Source: an uncultured Sphingomonas sp.
GTDB lineage: Bacteria > Pseudomonadota > Alphaproteobacteria > Sphingomonadales > Sphingomonadaceae
Reading direction: 5' to 3'
Assembly (NCBI GenBank): GCA_913777325.1
Contig: CAJYSA010000107.1
Coordinates: 58,064 to 122,063 of the forward strand
Length of the DNA: 64,000 nucleotides
A program made the translations under genes and the position numbers. Below the pieces are notes generated by a model. The model was not told the origin of the DNA, searched no databases, and worked only from the letters and a program-made list of their open reading frames with translations. Numbering within the stretch: position 1 is the stretch's first letter; each line of letters begins with the position of its first letter. This document shows positions 18,121 through 26,288 of the stretch, in pieces.

Positions 18121-19307
18121 TGAGCATGTATGAGAGCCCCGCGGTCACACTGCGCGCTGCCGAGATCGGCGACAGAGTCGAGCGGTTCGTTCGTGACGTC
18201 GTGGCACCGTACGAACGGGATCCGCGGCGCGATGCGCACGGGCCGACCGACGCGCTCGTCAATGAGTTACGCGACCACGCATGCCGAGCCGGCGTCCTCA
18301 CCCCGCATATCCTGCCCGGTGGCGACCATCTGACGCAGCGCGAAACCGCCTTCGTCCTGCGCAAGTCCGGCCTGTCCCCGCTCGGCCCCCTCGCCTGCAA
18401 CACTATGGCTCCCGACGAGGGGAACATGTTCCTTCTCGGCAAGGTCGCAACCGACGCCCAGAAGACGCGATTTCTGGCGCCCCTCGTGAACGGGATGGCA
18501 CGCTCGGCGTTTCTGATGACCGAGCCTGCAGCTGATGGCGGCGCGGGTTCGGACCCGTCGATGATGGCGACGACGGCGACGCCTTCGGGCAACGGCTGGA
18601 CGATCAATGGGCGCAAGGCGTTCATCACCGGCTATGTCGGCGCGAAGATCGGGATCGTCATGGCGCGTACTTCGGCAGAAGGCGAGCCGGTGCGCGCCAC
18701 GATGTTCCTGATCGACCTGCCCCATCCGGCAATCACGATCGAGCGCGTGCTCGACACCATCGACAGTTCGATGCCGGGCGGCCATTCGGTCCTGTCGATC
18801 ACCGACCTTCAGGTCGATGGTGAGGCCGTCCTCGGGGCGCCGGACGAAGGCCTGCGCTACGCACAGATCCGCCTCAGCCCCGCACGCCTGTCGCACTGCA
18901 TGCGCTGGCTGGGCGCGGCGACGCGCGCGAACGAGATCGCGACCGCTTATGCCCTGAAGCGTCACGCATTCGGCAAGCCACTAATCGACCATGAGGGCGT
19001 CGGCTTCATGCTGGCGGACAACCTCATCGATCTGAAACAGGCCGAGCTGATGACCGACTGGGCAGCGGGTATCCTTGATACCGGCGATCTGGGCACGGCG
19101 CAGAGTTCGATCGCGAAGGTTGCCGTGTCGGAGGCGCTGATGCGGGTCGCGGATCGCTGCGTCCAGGTGATGGGCGGCACCGGCGTGACCGGCGACACAA
19201 TCGTGGAACAGGTGTTCCGCGAAATCCGCGCTTTCCGCATCTATGACGGACCGAGCGAAGTGCATCGCTGGAGCCTGGCCAAGAAGATCAAGCGCGACGC
19301 GCGCTAG
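18120..19307 (+). CDS. Acyl-CoA dehydrogenase (ACAD11-like)
   Basis: A 395-residue acyl-CoA dehydrogenase. FLMTEPAADGGAGSDPSMM (near residue 130) is an unusual version of the FAD loop. RLSHCMRWLGAATRANEIA near 258 and the C-terminal YDGPSEVHRWSLAKKIK resemble ACAD10/ACAD11, with DGPxEVH at about 376-382, so Asp replaces the medium-chain-type Glu. ATGs at 18117 and 18120 both overlap the kinase stop; 18120 has the better spacing from GAGAGG. Together with the preceding kinase it may dehydrate a phosphorylated 4-hydroxyacyl-CoA to an enoyl-CoA. Last gene of the operon. Confidence 0.9.
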   Translation: MSMYESPAVTLRAAEIGDRVERFVRDVVAPYERDPRRDAHGPTDALVNELRDHACRAGVLTPHILPGGDHLTQRETAFVLRKSGLSPLGPLACNTMAPDEGNMFLLGKVATDAQKTRFLAPLVNGMARSAFLMTEPAADGGAGSDPSMMATTATPSGNGWTINGRKAFITGYVGAKIGIVMARTSAEGEPVRATMFLIDLPHPAITIERVLDTIDSSMPGGHSVLSITDLQVDGEAVLGAPDEGLRYAQIRLSPARLSHCMRWLGAATRANEIATAYALKRHAFGKPLIDHEGVGFMLADNLIDLKQAELMTDWAAGILDTGDLGTAQSSIAKVAVSEALMRVADRCVQVMGGTGVTGDTIVEQVFREIRAFRIYDGPSEVHRWSLAKKIKRDAR

Positions 19308-19312
19308 GTTGG

Positions 19313-19342
19313 GCGGCGCCCGCTGGCACAGGCGGGCGCCGC
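19313..19342. terminator. Bidirectional hairpin between acyl-CoA dehydrogenase and lipoyl gene
   Basis: An 11-bp perfect stem GCGGCGCCCGC/GCGGGCGCCGC with an 8-base loop lies between the two converging stop codons (19307 and 19348). No clear T-run on either side, but position and symmetry favour a shared terminator. Confidence 0.6.
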
Positions 19343-19347
19343 GCGGG

Positions 19348-19578
19348 TCATTCGATGATGCCGAGGACGGTCCCGACTTCGTAGGTTTCACCTGGCTCCT
19401 TGAGAATCTTCAGCGTTCCGCTGGCCGGGCTTTCGACCTCGTTCGTCGACTTGTCACTCTCCAGCGCGAACAAGGGCTCGCCCTCGACCGCCTGGCCGCC
19501 ATCGGCCACCAGCCATTCGGCAAGCACGCCCTCGTTCATCGAAAAGCCGAGCTTGGGGAGCAATACTTCGGTCGCCAT
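19348..19578 (-). CDS. Free-standing lipoyl-domain protein (E2-type)
   Basis: A 76-residue protein that is nothing but a biotinyl/lipoyl carrier domain: KLGFSMNEGVLAEWLVADG at the start, lipoylatable Lys43 in ESDKSTNEVESP, and the closing TYEVGTVLGIIE. Normal E2 proteins continue with an E1/E3-binding domain and a large acyltransferase core; here the stop codon comes right after the lipoyl domain. The gene begins 2 bases after the E1 beta stop, so it belongs to the E1 alpha-E1 beta operon. It may act as a mobile swinging-arm carrier like glycine-cleavage H protein, with an E2 core and E3 encoded elsewhere. Confidence 0.92.
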   Translation of the reverse strand: MATEVLLPKLGFSMNEGVLAEWLVADGGQAVEGEPLFALESDKSTNEVESPASGTLKILKEPGETYEVGTVLGIIE

Positions 19579-19580
19579 CG

Positions 19581-20609
19581 TCAGTTATCCTGTTTGCAGA
19601 GCGTGATTGCCGCCTCGGCGATCCGTTTCGCGTCTGGCGCGTATGCGGCTTCGAGCGGTTTTGAGAAAGGCACGGGCGCATAGGGAGCGCCCAGTCGCGC
19701 GACTGGGCGCTTGAGGACGCCGAACAATTCCTCGGAAAGGACCGCCGCGATCTCCGCGCCGACGCCGAACTGCGTCACCGCCTCGTGCGTGACGAGGCAC
19801 CGACCGGTCTTCCGCACCGAGGCCAGCACGGTGTCGCGGTCCCATGGCGAGATGGTTCGTAGGTCGATCACCTCGGCCGAAAAGCCGGCTGCCTGGATGG
19901 CGTCGGCCGCAGCGACCGCTTCGTTCAGGACGCGCGAATAGCTGACGATCGTGACGTCCGTGCCCTCGCGCGCGATCCGGGCCTTGCCGAGGGGCACGAT
20001 ATGGCCGGGCCGGGCCGCCTCGCCGCCGCTCCAATAGGCGGGCAGATTCTCGATGTAGAGCACGGGGTCAGGATCATCGATCGCCGCGCGCATCAGGCCA
20101 TAGGCGTCGGCGGGATTGGAGGGCGCCACCACCTTCATTCCCGCCGTGTGCGCGAACCACGCCTCCAGGTAATCGCAATGCTGGCCGCCCGAAGAGAAGC
20201 CCGTACCGGTCATCGTGCGGATGACGATCGGCACATGCGTTTGCCCACCCGACATGAAGCGCAGCTTGGCGGCGTGGTTGACGATCATATCCATCGCCAC
20301 TGTAGTAAAGTTCATCAGCATGATCTCGGCGACGGGCTTATAGCCGACGAGGCTCGCGCCGATCGCAGTGCCGATGATCGCCTGCTCGGCGATCGGTGTC
20401 GAACGGACGCGCTGATCGCCGAACCGGGTCGACAGCCCCTTGGTCACGCCGACGACACCGCCCTCTTCGGGGTCGGCGACGTCCTCGCCCAGAACCACGA
20501 CCTTCTCGTCCGCCTCCATCGCATCGGCAATAGCGGCGTTGATCGCTTGGAGGATGGTGACGGGCTTGGCCTTGGCGGCGGGCTTTTCAGCCAGATCGGT
20601 GGCGCTCAT
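19581..20609 (-). CDS. 2-oxoacid dehydrogenase E1 component, beta subunit
   Basis: A 342-residue transketolase-like beta subunit. The N-terminal linker rich in Ala/Lys is followed by TILQAINAAIADAMEADEKV, VVLGEDVADPEEGGVVGVTKGL and RSTPIAEQAIIGTAIGASL (pyrimidine-binding fold). The C-terminal transketolase domain includes THEAVTQFGVGAEIAAVL near 285. Its start overlaps the E1 alpha stop (ATGA). With E1 alpha it should form an alpha2beta2 ThDP enzyme decarboxylating a 2-oxoacid and reductively acylating the lipoyl protein downstream. It could be of pyruvate, acetoin or branched-chain type; the substrate cannot be decided here. Confidence 0.93.
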   Translation of the reverse strand: MSATDLAEKPAAKAKPVTILQAINAAIADAMEADEKVVVLGEDVADPEEGGVVGVTKGLSTRFGDQRVRSTPIAEQAIIGTAIGASLVGYKPVAEIMLMNFTTVAMDMIVNHAAKLRFMSGGQTHVPIVIRTMTGTGFSSGGQHCDYLEAWFAHTAGMKVVAPSNPADAYGLMRAAIDDPDPVLYIENLPAYWSGGEAARPGHIVPLGKARIAREGTDVTIVSYSRVLNEAVAAADAIQAAGFSAEVIDLRTISPWDRDTVLASVRKTGRCLVTHEAVTQFGVGAEIAAVLSEELFGVLKRPVARLGAPYAPVPFSKPLEAAYAPDAKRIAEAAITLCKQDN

Positions 20610-21586
20610 GCGGCAACTCCGTAGACGTCGCGAGTCAGTTCATCGAGGTCCGGGAAGGCAGAGGCGAGCGCGAACTCGACCGCTTCGTCGATCCGTGTCT
20701 CGATCTCGGCCTCTATCGCGGCCAACGTGTCTTCGGTCGCGATCCCCTCGGCAATCAGTCGGGCGCGGAACCGAGGCACGGGATCGGCCTCGATCGCGGC
20801 GGCCTTTTGCGCCTTGTCCATATAGCCATCGGCATCACCGAAGACGTGACCGTGGAAGCGGAAGGTCATCGCCTCGATCAGCGTCGGTCCCTCCCCTGCG
20901 CGCGCCCTTGCCACGGCCTCCCGCGCGGCGGCATACATCTCGATCGGGTCGTTACCATCGACGCGGATGCCCGGTATGGCGTAGCTGCCCGCCCGGTCGG
21001 CGATGCGCGGTGCCGACGTCGCCTTCTCATATGTCGTGTGTTCCCCGTACAGGTTATTCTGGCACAGGAAAATCACGGGCAGCTTCCACACCGCCGCCAG
21101 ATTCAGGCTCTCGTGGAACGCTCCGATGTTCGAGGCCCCGTCGCCGAACGTTGCGACCGCAACTCGCCCGTCGCCAGACAGCTGCGATCCCCAGCCCAAG
21201 CCGCAGGCGATCGGCATTGACGATCCGACGATGCCGGTCGTCACCATGATCCCCTTGTCGGGGTAGGTAAGGTGCATCGGCCCTCCCTTGCCCTTGCAGG
21301 TGCCATCGACACGGCCAGCGACCTCCGCCCACAGATCCTTGAGCGGCATGCCCTTGGCCAGCATGTCGTGGATGCCGCGATAGATGGTCACCAGATAATC
21401 CGCGTCGTTCAGCGCGGTCATCATCGCAGCGGGGATCACTTCCTGCCCGCGATAGCTGTAATACGGCATGACGAGGCGTCCGGTCTTGATGACCTTGCGG
21501 CTGCGTTCGTCGTTGGCCTTCAGAAGCGCGACCCGGCGATAGATTTCCAACTGCGTTTCGGCGTCGGGTGCATAATTGCTGCTCAT
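20606..21586 (-). CDS. 2-oxoacid dehydrogenase E1 component, alpha subunit (ThDP-dependent)
   Basis: A 326-residue ThDP-binding alpha subunit. The ThDP/Mg motif runs from GDGASNIGAFHESLNLAA to FLCQNN (about residues 140-170). YYSYRGQEVIPAAMMTALND near 42 and IYRGIHDMLAKGMPLKDLWAE near 68 are typical of pyruvate/acetoin-type E1 alpha. The ATG at 21586 follows AAGGGG; a TTG two codons upstream is less likely. First gene of a three-gene operon (E1 alpha, E1 beta, lipoyl protein). It may handle a 2-oxoacid or 2-hydroxy-ketone generated late in catabolism. Confidence 0.93.
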   Translation of the reverse strand: MSSNYAPDAETQLEIYRRVALLKANDERSRKVIKTGRLVMPYYSYRGQEVIPAAMMTALNDADYLVTIYRGIHDMLAKGMPLKDLWAEVAGRVDGTCKGKGGPMHLTYPDKGIMVTTGIVGSSMPIACGLGWGSQLSGDGRVAVATFGDGASNIGAFHESLNLAAVWKLPVIFLCQNNLYGEHTTYEKATSAPRIADRAGSYAIPGIRVDGNDPIEMYAAAREAVARARAGEGPTLIEAMTFRFHGHVFGDADGYMDKAQKAAAIEADPVPRFRARLIAEGIATEDTLAAIEAEIETRIDEAVEFALASAFPDLDELTRDVYGVAA

Positions 21587-21847
21587 AACCAACCCCTTGA
21601 AGTATACGGCACTGCCTCATGCGTCCGTGCGGCACGCCCCGCCATCGTCCTCGAAGGCCGCGTGGGAACGAAGCGCGTCGACACATAGCCAGCGATCGCA
21701 ACGAAACAGAGCGGCATCGACATGATCGCTTCCTGACCGGCTTTCGTCCGCTGCCCAAGGGGAAACCGCTCGACATCGCCAGTGTGATGCTTGCCACCAC
21801 GCGTCCGTCCCGAATTGCCTGCAGGGCGGTCGAGGAAAAAGCTCCAA

Positions 21848-22060
21848 GTCAGGACGCCTACGCGACTTGCGGACGGCGAACGCAGGAATCGCCGCGTTCA
21901 TGAACAACATTACAATCAGATACTATATGCAGAGCGGTTTGTATCTCTCCAGCAGCGGTCCGACCTTTGGCGGGGTCACTCCATTCGGGGGCCGGGCTAT
22001 CAGGCATGCTTTTTCGGCGAGCCCCGCATCTATGGGCTCGACGTGTCGATAAAGTTCTGA
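21848..22060 (+). pseudogene. 3' stump of a second TonB-dependent receptor
   Basis: Two overlapping frames together reproduce the last 50-60 residues of the receptor at 8204-10678. TANAGIAAFMNNIT, YYMQSGLYLSSSGPTFGGVT and, after a frameshift near 21990, FFGEPRIYGLDVSIKF-stop correspond to NNIFNTYYMQGGLYL, GGPTVGGVTP and AFGEPRMYGIEVSAKF. Upstream of about 21848 the match ends, so most of the gene is deleted. The similarity is not identity, so this was a distinct paralogue rather than a recent copy. It lies between the E1 operon promoter and the GMC gene. Confidence 0.78.
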
Positions 22061-22092
22061 TCTTCAACTGACGAATGCCCTTCGAGCATTAC

Positions 22093-22118
22093 GGGTGTCG
22101 GTCTGCGGACCGGCACCC
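22093..22118 (+). terminator. Hairpin downstream of the receptor stump
   Basis: GGGTGTCGGTC-tgcg-GACCGGCACCC forms an 11-bp stem with one G-T pair about 33 bases after the stump's stop codon. It resembles the receptor terminator at 10710-10742 in sequence and position, so it is probably the terminator of the lost gene. No T-run follows. Confidence 0.55.
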
Positions 22119-22180
22119 GCTCTCCAAACTCGACAGACATCGTGGTTGGTTGTGCTGTTGAGCGCGGGTTGCATCGAACA

Positions 22181-22211
22181 GCAAGGGCGCCCCATCGGCA
22201 CGCGCCCTTGC
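22181..22211 (-). terminator. Terminator of the hydrolase-GMC operon
   Basis: GCAAGGGCGC/GCGCCCTTGC, a perfect 10-bp stem with an 11-base loop, starts 9 bases past the GMC gene stop at 22220 when read on the minus strand and is followed by TGTT. Confidence 0.6.
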
Positions 22212-22219
22212 CCCAGGTT

Positions 22220-23779
22220 TTAATTACGGCCCCGCAGGATCAATTCCGCGGCACGCCATCCGACTGCCATGATCGGTCCGTTCGTGTTGGCGGACAGCAT
22301 CGTCGGCATGACCGAACCATCGACGACGCGCAATCCGCTCACCCCGCGCACGCGCAGTTCGGGGTCCAGCGGTGCGTCCTCGCCCCCCATCGCAACGGTG
22401 CCGCAGGCGTGGTATCCGGCCTGCCCGCTCGTCCTGTACAAGTTGATGATATCCGCGTCACTTTCGATGCGGAGGCCGGGGGAGAGCTCTTCGGCGACGA
22501 CATCGGCCAGCGGCGATGTTGCCGCCAGCCGACGGATGAACCTGAACATGGCGACCGTGACCGTCCGGTCGTAAGGGTCGGACAGATAGTTCGGCTTGAT
22601 GATGGCCGGAACGTCCGGGTCGGCACTTGCCAGCCGGATCGTACCCTTGCTGCGGGATCTGAGCGGATAACCGAACATGTGGAAGCTTGGATATTCGGGG
22701 ATCTTGGTCGTGCCGTCGGGCTGAACGAGATAACCGTACGGCGCCATGAGCAGTTCGCAGTCGGGACGGTCCTGCGACGGGTCACTCTTGAAGAACGCAC
22801 CCACGTCGTAGGAGCCCGCCGCCAGAGCGCCCGTGCGCCGCAGCGCGTAACGGATGGCACTTTGCATCAGGCCTAGTCCGCGGAGTTGCGGATTTACGCT
22901 GATCGGCCGGTTCAAGCGATAGTGCATCATCTGGAGCCGGTGCTCGAGCAGGTTGCTCCCGACACCAGGGGCATCGTGGACGACCTGAATGCCAAGCGCC
23001 GACAGGTCCGACGCGGGGCCGATGCCGGAGCGTTGCAGCAACTGGGGGCTGAACAGGCCGCCCGTGCAGATGATCACCTCACGTTTGGCGGCGAACGAAG
23101 CCGGTGCGCCATCCCGGCGCCCCAAGACGCCGGTTGCGCGCTTGCCCTCGAAGGTCACGCGATCGACCGAAACGCCGGTTTCGACCTGTAGGTTGGCGCG
23201 ACGCCTTGCGGGCTTCAGGAACGCCTCCGCTGCGCTTACCCGCCGGCCGTTGCGGATCGTGCGTGGAGCATAGCCGACGCCGAACTGCGCCTCGTGGTTG
23301 AGGTTGTCGACGTGCGGCACGCCCAGCTCACCTGCCGCGGCGATCAGCCGATCGCCCAGCTCGCCATGGTCACCGCACACGGTGGGACGCAACTGCCGCT
23401 CGGTCGCCGTAAAGGCCCGTGACATCACGTCCCAGCCCCAACCAGTCGCTCCGAGCGACACCCATTCCTCGTAATCCTCAGGGTGTCCCCGAAAATACAT
23501 CATACCGTTGACCGAGGACGAGCCACCCAGCATCTTGCCGCGGATCCAAGTTTCGCCTGGGATATCGCCGTCCGGTGCGGTCGGAATGTAATGGACGCGC
23601 TTCGGGTCGGCGAGAAGCTTGCCGAACCCCTTGGGCATCGACACGAGCGGCGTTGCATCGGTCGGCCCCGCTTCCAGCAGCAGCACCTTCGATCGACCAT
23701 CGGCGGTGAGGCGGTCGGCCAGCACGCATCCCGCCGACCCCGCGCCGACGATGATGTAGTCCGCATCGGCGGCGCTCAC
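22220..23779 (-). CDS. GMC family FAD oxidoreductase (choline dehydrogenase-like)
   Basis: A 519-residue flavoprotein of the glucose-methanol-choline family, oxidising an alcohol to an aldehyde or ketone. The ADP-binding motif DYIIVGAGSAGCVLADRL lies at residues 7-24. WIRGKMLGGSSSVNGMMYFR near 80 is the GMC signature 1. The C-terminal half has YHACGTVAMGG and DGSVMPTMLSANTNGPIMA, with the His/Asn catalytic pair. The start is GTG 23779, overlapping the hydrolase stop by four bases; the open frame upstream lies over the hydrolase gene and is not coding. A choline substrate is unlikely in this context; an alicyclic or side-chain alcohol is more plausible. Confidence 0.92.
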   Translation of the reverse strand: MSAADADYIIVGAGSAGCVLADRLTADGRSKVLLLEAGPTDATPLVSMPKGFGKLLADPKRVHYIPTAPDGDIPGETWIRGKMLGGSSSVNGMMYFRGHPEDYEEWVSLGATGWGWDVMSRAFTATERQLRPTVCGDHGELGDRLIAAAGELGVPHVDNLNHEAQFGVGYAPRTIRNGRRVSAAEAFLKPARRRANLQVETGVSVDRVTFEGKRATGVLGRRDGAPASFAAKREVIICTGGLFSPQLLQRSGIGPASDLSALGIQVVHDAPGVGSNLLEHRLQMMHYRLNRPISVNPQLRGLGLMQSAIRYALRRTGALAAGSYDVGAFFKSDPSQDRPDCELLMAPYGYLVQPDGTTKIPEYPSFHMFGYPLRSRSKGTIRLASADPDVPAIIKPNYLSDPYDRTVTVAMFRFIRRLAATSPLADVVAEELSPGLRIESDADIINLYRTSGQAGYHACGTVAMGGEDAPLDPELRVRGVSGLRVVDGSVMPTMLSANTNGPIMAVGWRAAELILRGRN

Positions 23780-24699
23780 TTCAAATGCTCGTCGAAAAAG
23801 GCCACCGCCGCGCCGATCGTCTGTTCGCGTTGGCCGGGCTTGTAGCAGTCGAGCTGGTCCATCCGCAGCGAAACGAGCCGCTTGGGTTCGCCGGCGGCGC
23901 GATACGCGGTCTGGATCGGCTCGTTGGGGTGATAGACGTCGTGGCCGGTCAGCTGGACGATGCAATAAGCCCTCGGTGCAATCTTGCGCGCGGTATAAGT
24001 GGCGTCGAACTCCATCAACCGCTCAAAGCTTTCGATCGTGATCTCCGGCGCCGAATGCATGAGCATGTCGCCGGTCTGCTGGTACCAGCTAGTCACGTCC
24101 TCGATCATCGCCGGATCCGCGGGCATCGGCACGAAGCCATCGAGGGCGGGCGCCATCATCGGAAACATCGGGTCACCGCCCTCTTGCGCGCGCTTGCGAC
24201 GAGCATCGCGCAGATATTTGCGCACCGCCAGATAGTCGCTCTCGCGGTTCAGGGACCGGATCCAAAAATCACCATCCAGGATCGGCGCCTGCGCCACGCA
24301 TGCGCGCACCCGGATGTCGTGCGCGGCGACGTGCGTCACGATACCGCCGCCAAAGCTCGTCCCCCAGATGCCGATATTATCGGGATCGACGCCCGGCTGC
24401 GCTTCCAGCCAGTCGATCGCCGCCTTGAAATCCTCCGTTTCCTGCCGCGGCCAGAGCCGTCCGCGGGGTTCGCCGCCCGATCCGCCGAAATGCCGATAAT
24501 CGATCGCGAGCGTGACATAGCCGGCCTCGGCGAACAGCCGCCCCTCTTCGACAAGGCTGGTGCGGGCGACGGTAAAGCCATGGCCGATTACCAGCGCCGG
24601 CGCCTTGCCTGCCGGATCTAAGCCCTCAGGCAGATACAGATCGCCTTCGCATTGCATCCCTTCGCTGACAAATGTGACGACGCGCTTTTCAACAACCAT
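23776..24699 (-). CDS. Alpha/beta hydrolase (dienelactone hydrolase-like)
   Basis: A 307-residue alpha/beta-hydrolase. VIGHGFTVARTSLVEEG (oxyanion-hole region, residue 38 on) and the nucleophile elbow IGIWGTSFGGG, with Ser115, are clear. DYRHFGGSGGEPRGRLWP near 68-84 and a late HDVYHPNEP supply acidic and other conserved residues. No signal peptide is seen, so it is cytosolic. It probably cleaves an ester, lactone or C-C bond of a pathway intermediate. It is coupled to the GMC oxidoreductase by a GTGA overlap and divergent from the SDR at 24860. Confidence 0.9.
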   Translation of the reverse strand: MVVEKRVVTFVSEGMQCEGDLYLPEGLDPAGKAPALVIGHGFTVARTSLVEEGRLFAEAGYVTLAIDYRHFGGSGGEPRGRLWPRQETEDFKAAIDWLEAQPGVDPDNIGIWGTSFGGGIVTHVAAHDIRVRACVAQAPILDGDFWIRSLNRESDYLAVRKYLRDARRKRAQEGGDPMFPMMAPALDGFVPMPADPAMIEDVTSWYQQTGDMLMHSAPEITIESFERLMEFDATYTARKIAPRAYCIVQLTGHDVYHPNEPIQTAYRAAGEPKRLVSLRMDQLDCYKPGQREQTIGAAVAFFDEHLK

Positions 24700-24718
24700 G
24701 ACGCTTTCCTCAATCGAT

Positions 24719-24733
24719 CGATGCGTCGCATCG
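24719..24733. promoter_or_regulatory. 15-base palindrome in the hydrolase/SDR divergent promoter
   Basis: CGATGCG-t-CGCATCG is a perfect inverted repeat 20 bases upstream of the hydrolase ATG. It lies between two divergent genes, where a dimeric regulator could bind both promoters. No regulator gene is adjacent, so its partner is unknown. Confidence 0.35.
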
Positions 24734-24859
24734 TAGCAGTCCCCGCAGCGAAGAGGCGAAGCGTGTGCGCAGTATCACGGACCCGATATTCGCCGCGAGC
24801 GCTCGACGACGCTTGCCGCGCCCAGCACCCTCCCCCCCGGATTGTAGGGGAGAGGTGCT

Positions 24860-25834
24860 GTGGACATCCGTTTCGACGATCAGATTGCGGTCATTACCGG
24901 TGCGGGCAACGGCCTGGGCCGCGAATATGCGATCGAACTGGCACGACGCGGCGCGCGCGTGGTGGTCAATGATCTGGGCGGGTCGGGATCGGGCGAAGGC
25001 CAGTCGACCAGCGCCGCCGACCGCGTCGTCGAGGAGATCAGGGCGCTCGGCGGCGAAGCGGTCGCGAGCTACGACAGCGTCGCCACGCGTGCCGGGGGAC
25101 AAGCGATCGTTGAGGCGGCGCTGGATACCTGGGGGCGGCTCGACATCTGCATCAACAACGCGGGATTTCTGCGCAACAACCGGTTCGAGGATCTGACCGA
25201 CGAGCAGATCGACGGCATTTTGGCTGTTCATCTGAAGGGGGCCTTCTACGTTGGCCAACCTGCCTATCGCGCGATGCGGCGGGGCGGATATGGGCGGATG
25301 CTGTTCACAAGTTCCGCTTCAGGATTATTCGGGCATGCGTGGCAGGCAAACTACGCGGCCGCCAAAAGCGGATTGGTCGGCCTCAGCAACGTCGTCGCGC
25401 TCGAAGGCTCCGCTTATGGCATCCAGTCGAACGTGCTGCTCCCGACCGCCGATTCACGCCTTTCCGCAGAGATGGACCCGGGTTTCATGGAAATTCCCGC
25501 GTTCGCCGCCGCCGTCCAGAACGCCGACTTCTCAGCGAGTGAAGGGCGCGTCGTTCTGTCCTTTAACGTGCCGCTCGCCCTCTACCTCGTCAGCAAAGGC
25601 TGCGCCGCGACGCACGGCATCTATTCGAGCAACTCCGGCCGATACGCGCGCGTCCGCATCTGTGCGCTAGAGGGCTGGGTCGCCCCTGCCGGCTCGATTC
25701 CTCCGACCGTGGAGGATATCAACGCGCACTTCGAACAGATAGAAAAGATGAACAATTGGTTTGAACCGATGAGTGTCTATGAAGAGTTCGGCGCGGTAGC
25801 GCACGCCGCGCGCGCGCAAGGAGTATACCCCTGA
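24860..25834 (+). CDS. SDR oxidoreductase, (3R)-hydroxyacyl-CoA dehydrogenase-like
   Basis: A 324-residue SDR, longer than the classical 250, resembling the N-terminal dehydrogenase domain of peroxisomal multifunctional enzyme type 2 (HSD17B4). The cofactor motif TGAGNGLG lies at residues 13-20. NDLGGSGSGEGQST near 37 is characteristic of that group. NNAGFLRN (near 97), TSSASG (near 153) and YAAAK (about 164-168) complete the site. The start is GTG 24860 behind GGGGAGAGG. It probably oxidises 3-hydroxyacyl-CoA formed from the island's crotonases. It stands alone, divergent from the hydrolase gene. Confidence 0.9.
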   Translation: MDIRFDDQIAVITGAGNGLGREYAIELARRGARVVVNDLGGSGSGEGQSTSAADRVVEEIRALGGEAVASYDSVATRAGGQAIVEAALDTWGRLDICINNAGFLRNNRFEDLTDEQIDGILAVHLKGAFYVGQPAYRAMRRGGYGRMLFTSSASGLFGHAWQANYAAAKSGLVGLSNVVALEGSAYGIQSNVLLPTADSRLSAEMDPGFMEIPAFAAAVQNADFSASEGRVVLSFNVPLALYLVSKGCAATHGIYSSNSGRYARVRICALEGWVAPAGSIPPTVEDINAHFEQIEKMNNWFEPMSVYEEFGAVAHAARAQGVYP

Positions 25835-26117
25835 CCGCTGGGCCGATGATGCGCGCGGTCGGCTTCTCCGTCTGCGAGGCGACATTCGTCGCCGTCGTCC
25901 GCGATCGTCACCACAGGCTTGCTTTGGCGCAGGGGCGCCGACCAAATCATCGCGCTGCAAGTGATGATGATGGTACGATCGCCCGGATAGATCATGTCGC
26001 CAACACGGCGGGCGGTCGCGACCTTGCCGGCGTTTACCGCGCCGTGGTAACGGGCGGACCGATCAGGACGGCTGCCACGACGCCGATCGATTGTCTCGGC
26101 ATCAATGACGTCCCGAC

Positions 26118-26279
26118 GAAGCATGGATTACAGAGAGAGCGGCAGATATGCCGATCGACTGCGTCCTTCCCCTCGACACGGCGCCATTGGCTCGTCGCGT
26201 GATCCAGCAGGGCGGCCTTGCCGGCAAGATCATCCTGAACCCTGACGATAATCCGCGACGGCAACGCCGCCGCGAATGA
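26118..26279 (+). pseudogene. C-terminal remnant of a zinc-type/quinone-reductase-like alcohol dehydrogenase
   Basis: One frame ends ERARADMPIDCVLPLD, then ARRVIQQGGLAGKIILNPDDN before the stop at 26277-26279. This is the usual C-terminus of medium-chain NAD(P) dehydrogenases (V.PL..A..A...ME.G...GKIVL.P). No Rossmann motif or catalytic domain can be found upstream, and the frame is broken. The surrounding 25835-26288 gap holds no other convincing gene, and is probably the scar of a deleted gene. The match is by eye and short. Confidence 0.42.
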
Positions 26280-26288
26280 CGATCGCGA

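Noticed and set aside
25777-26124. Minus-strand 115-codon frame with vague resemblance to a MaoC/hotdog protein (MIYPGDRT)
   Set aside because: Only a single short motif, no continuous family match, and it overlaps the SDR gene end. Not strong enough for a call.
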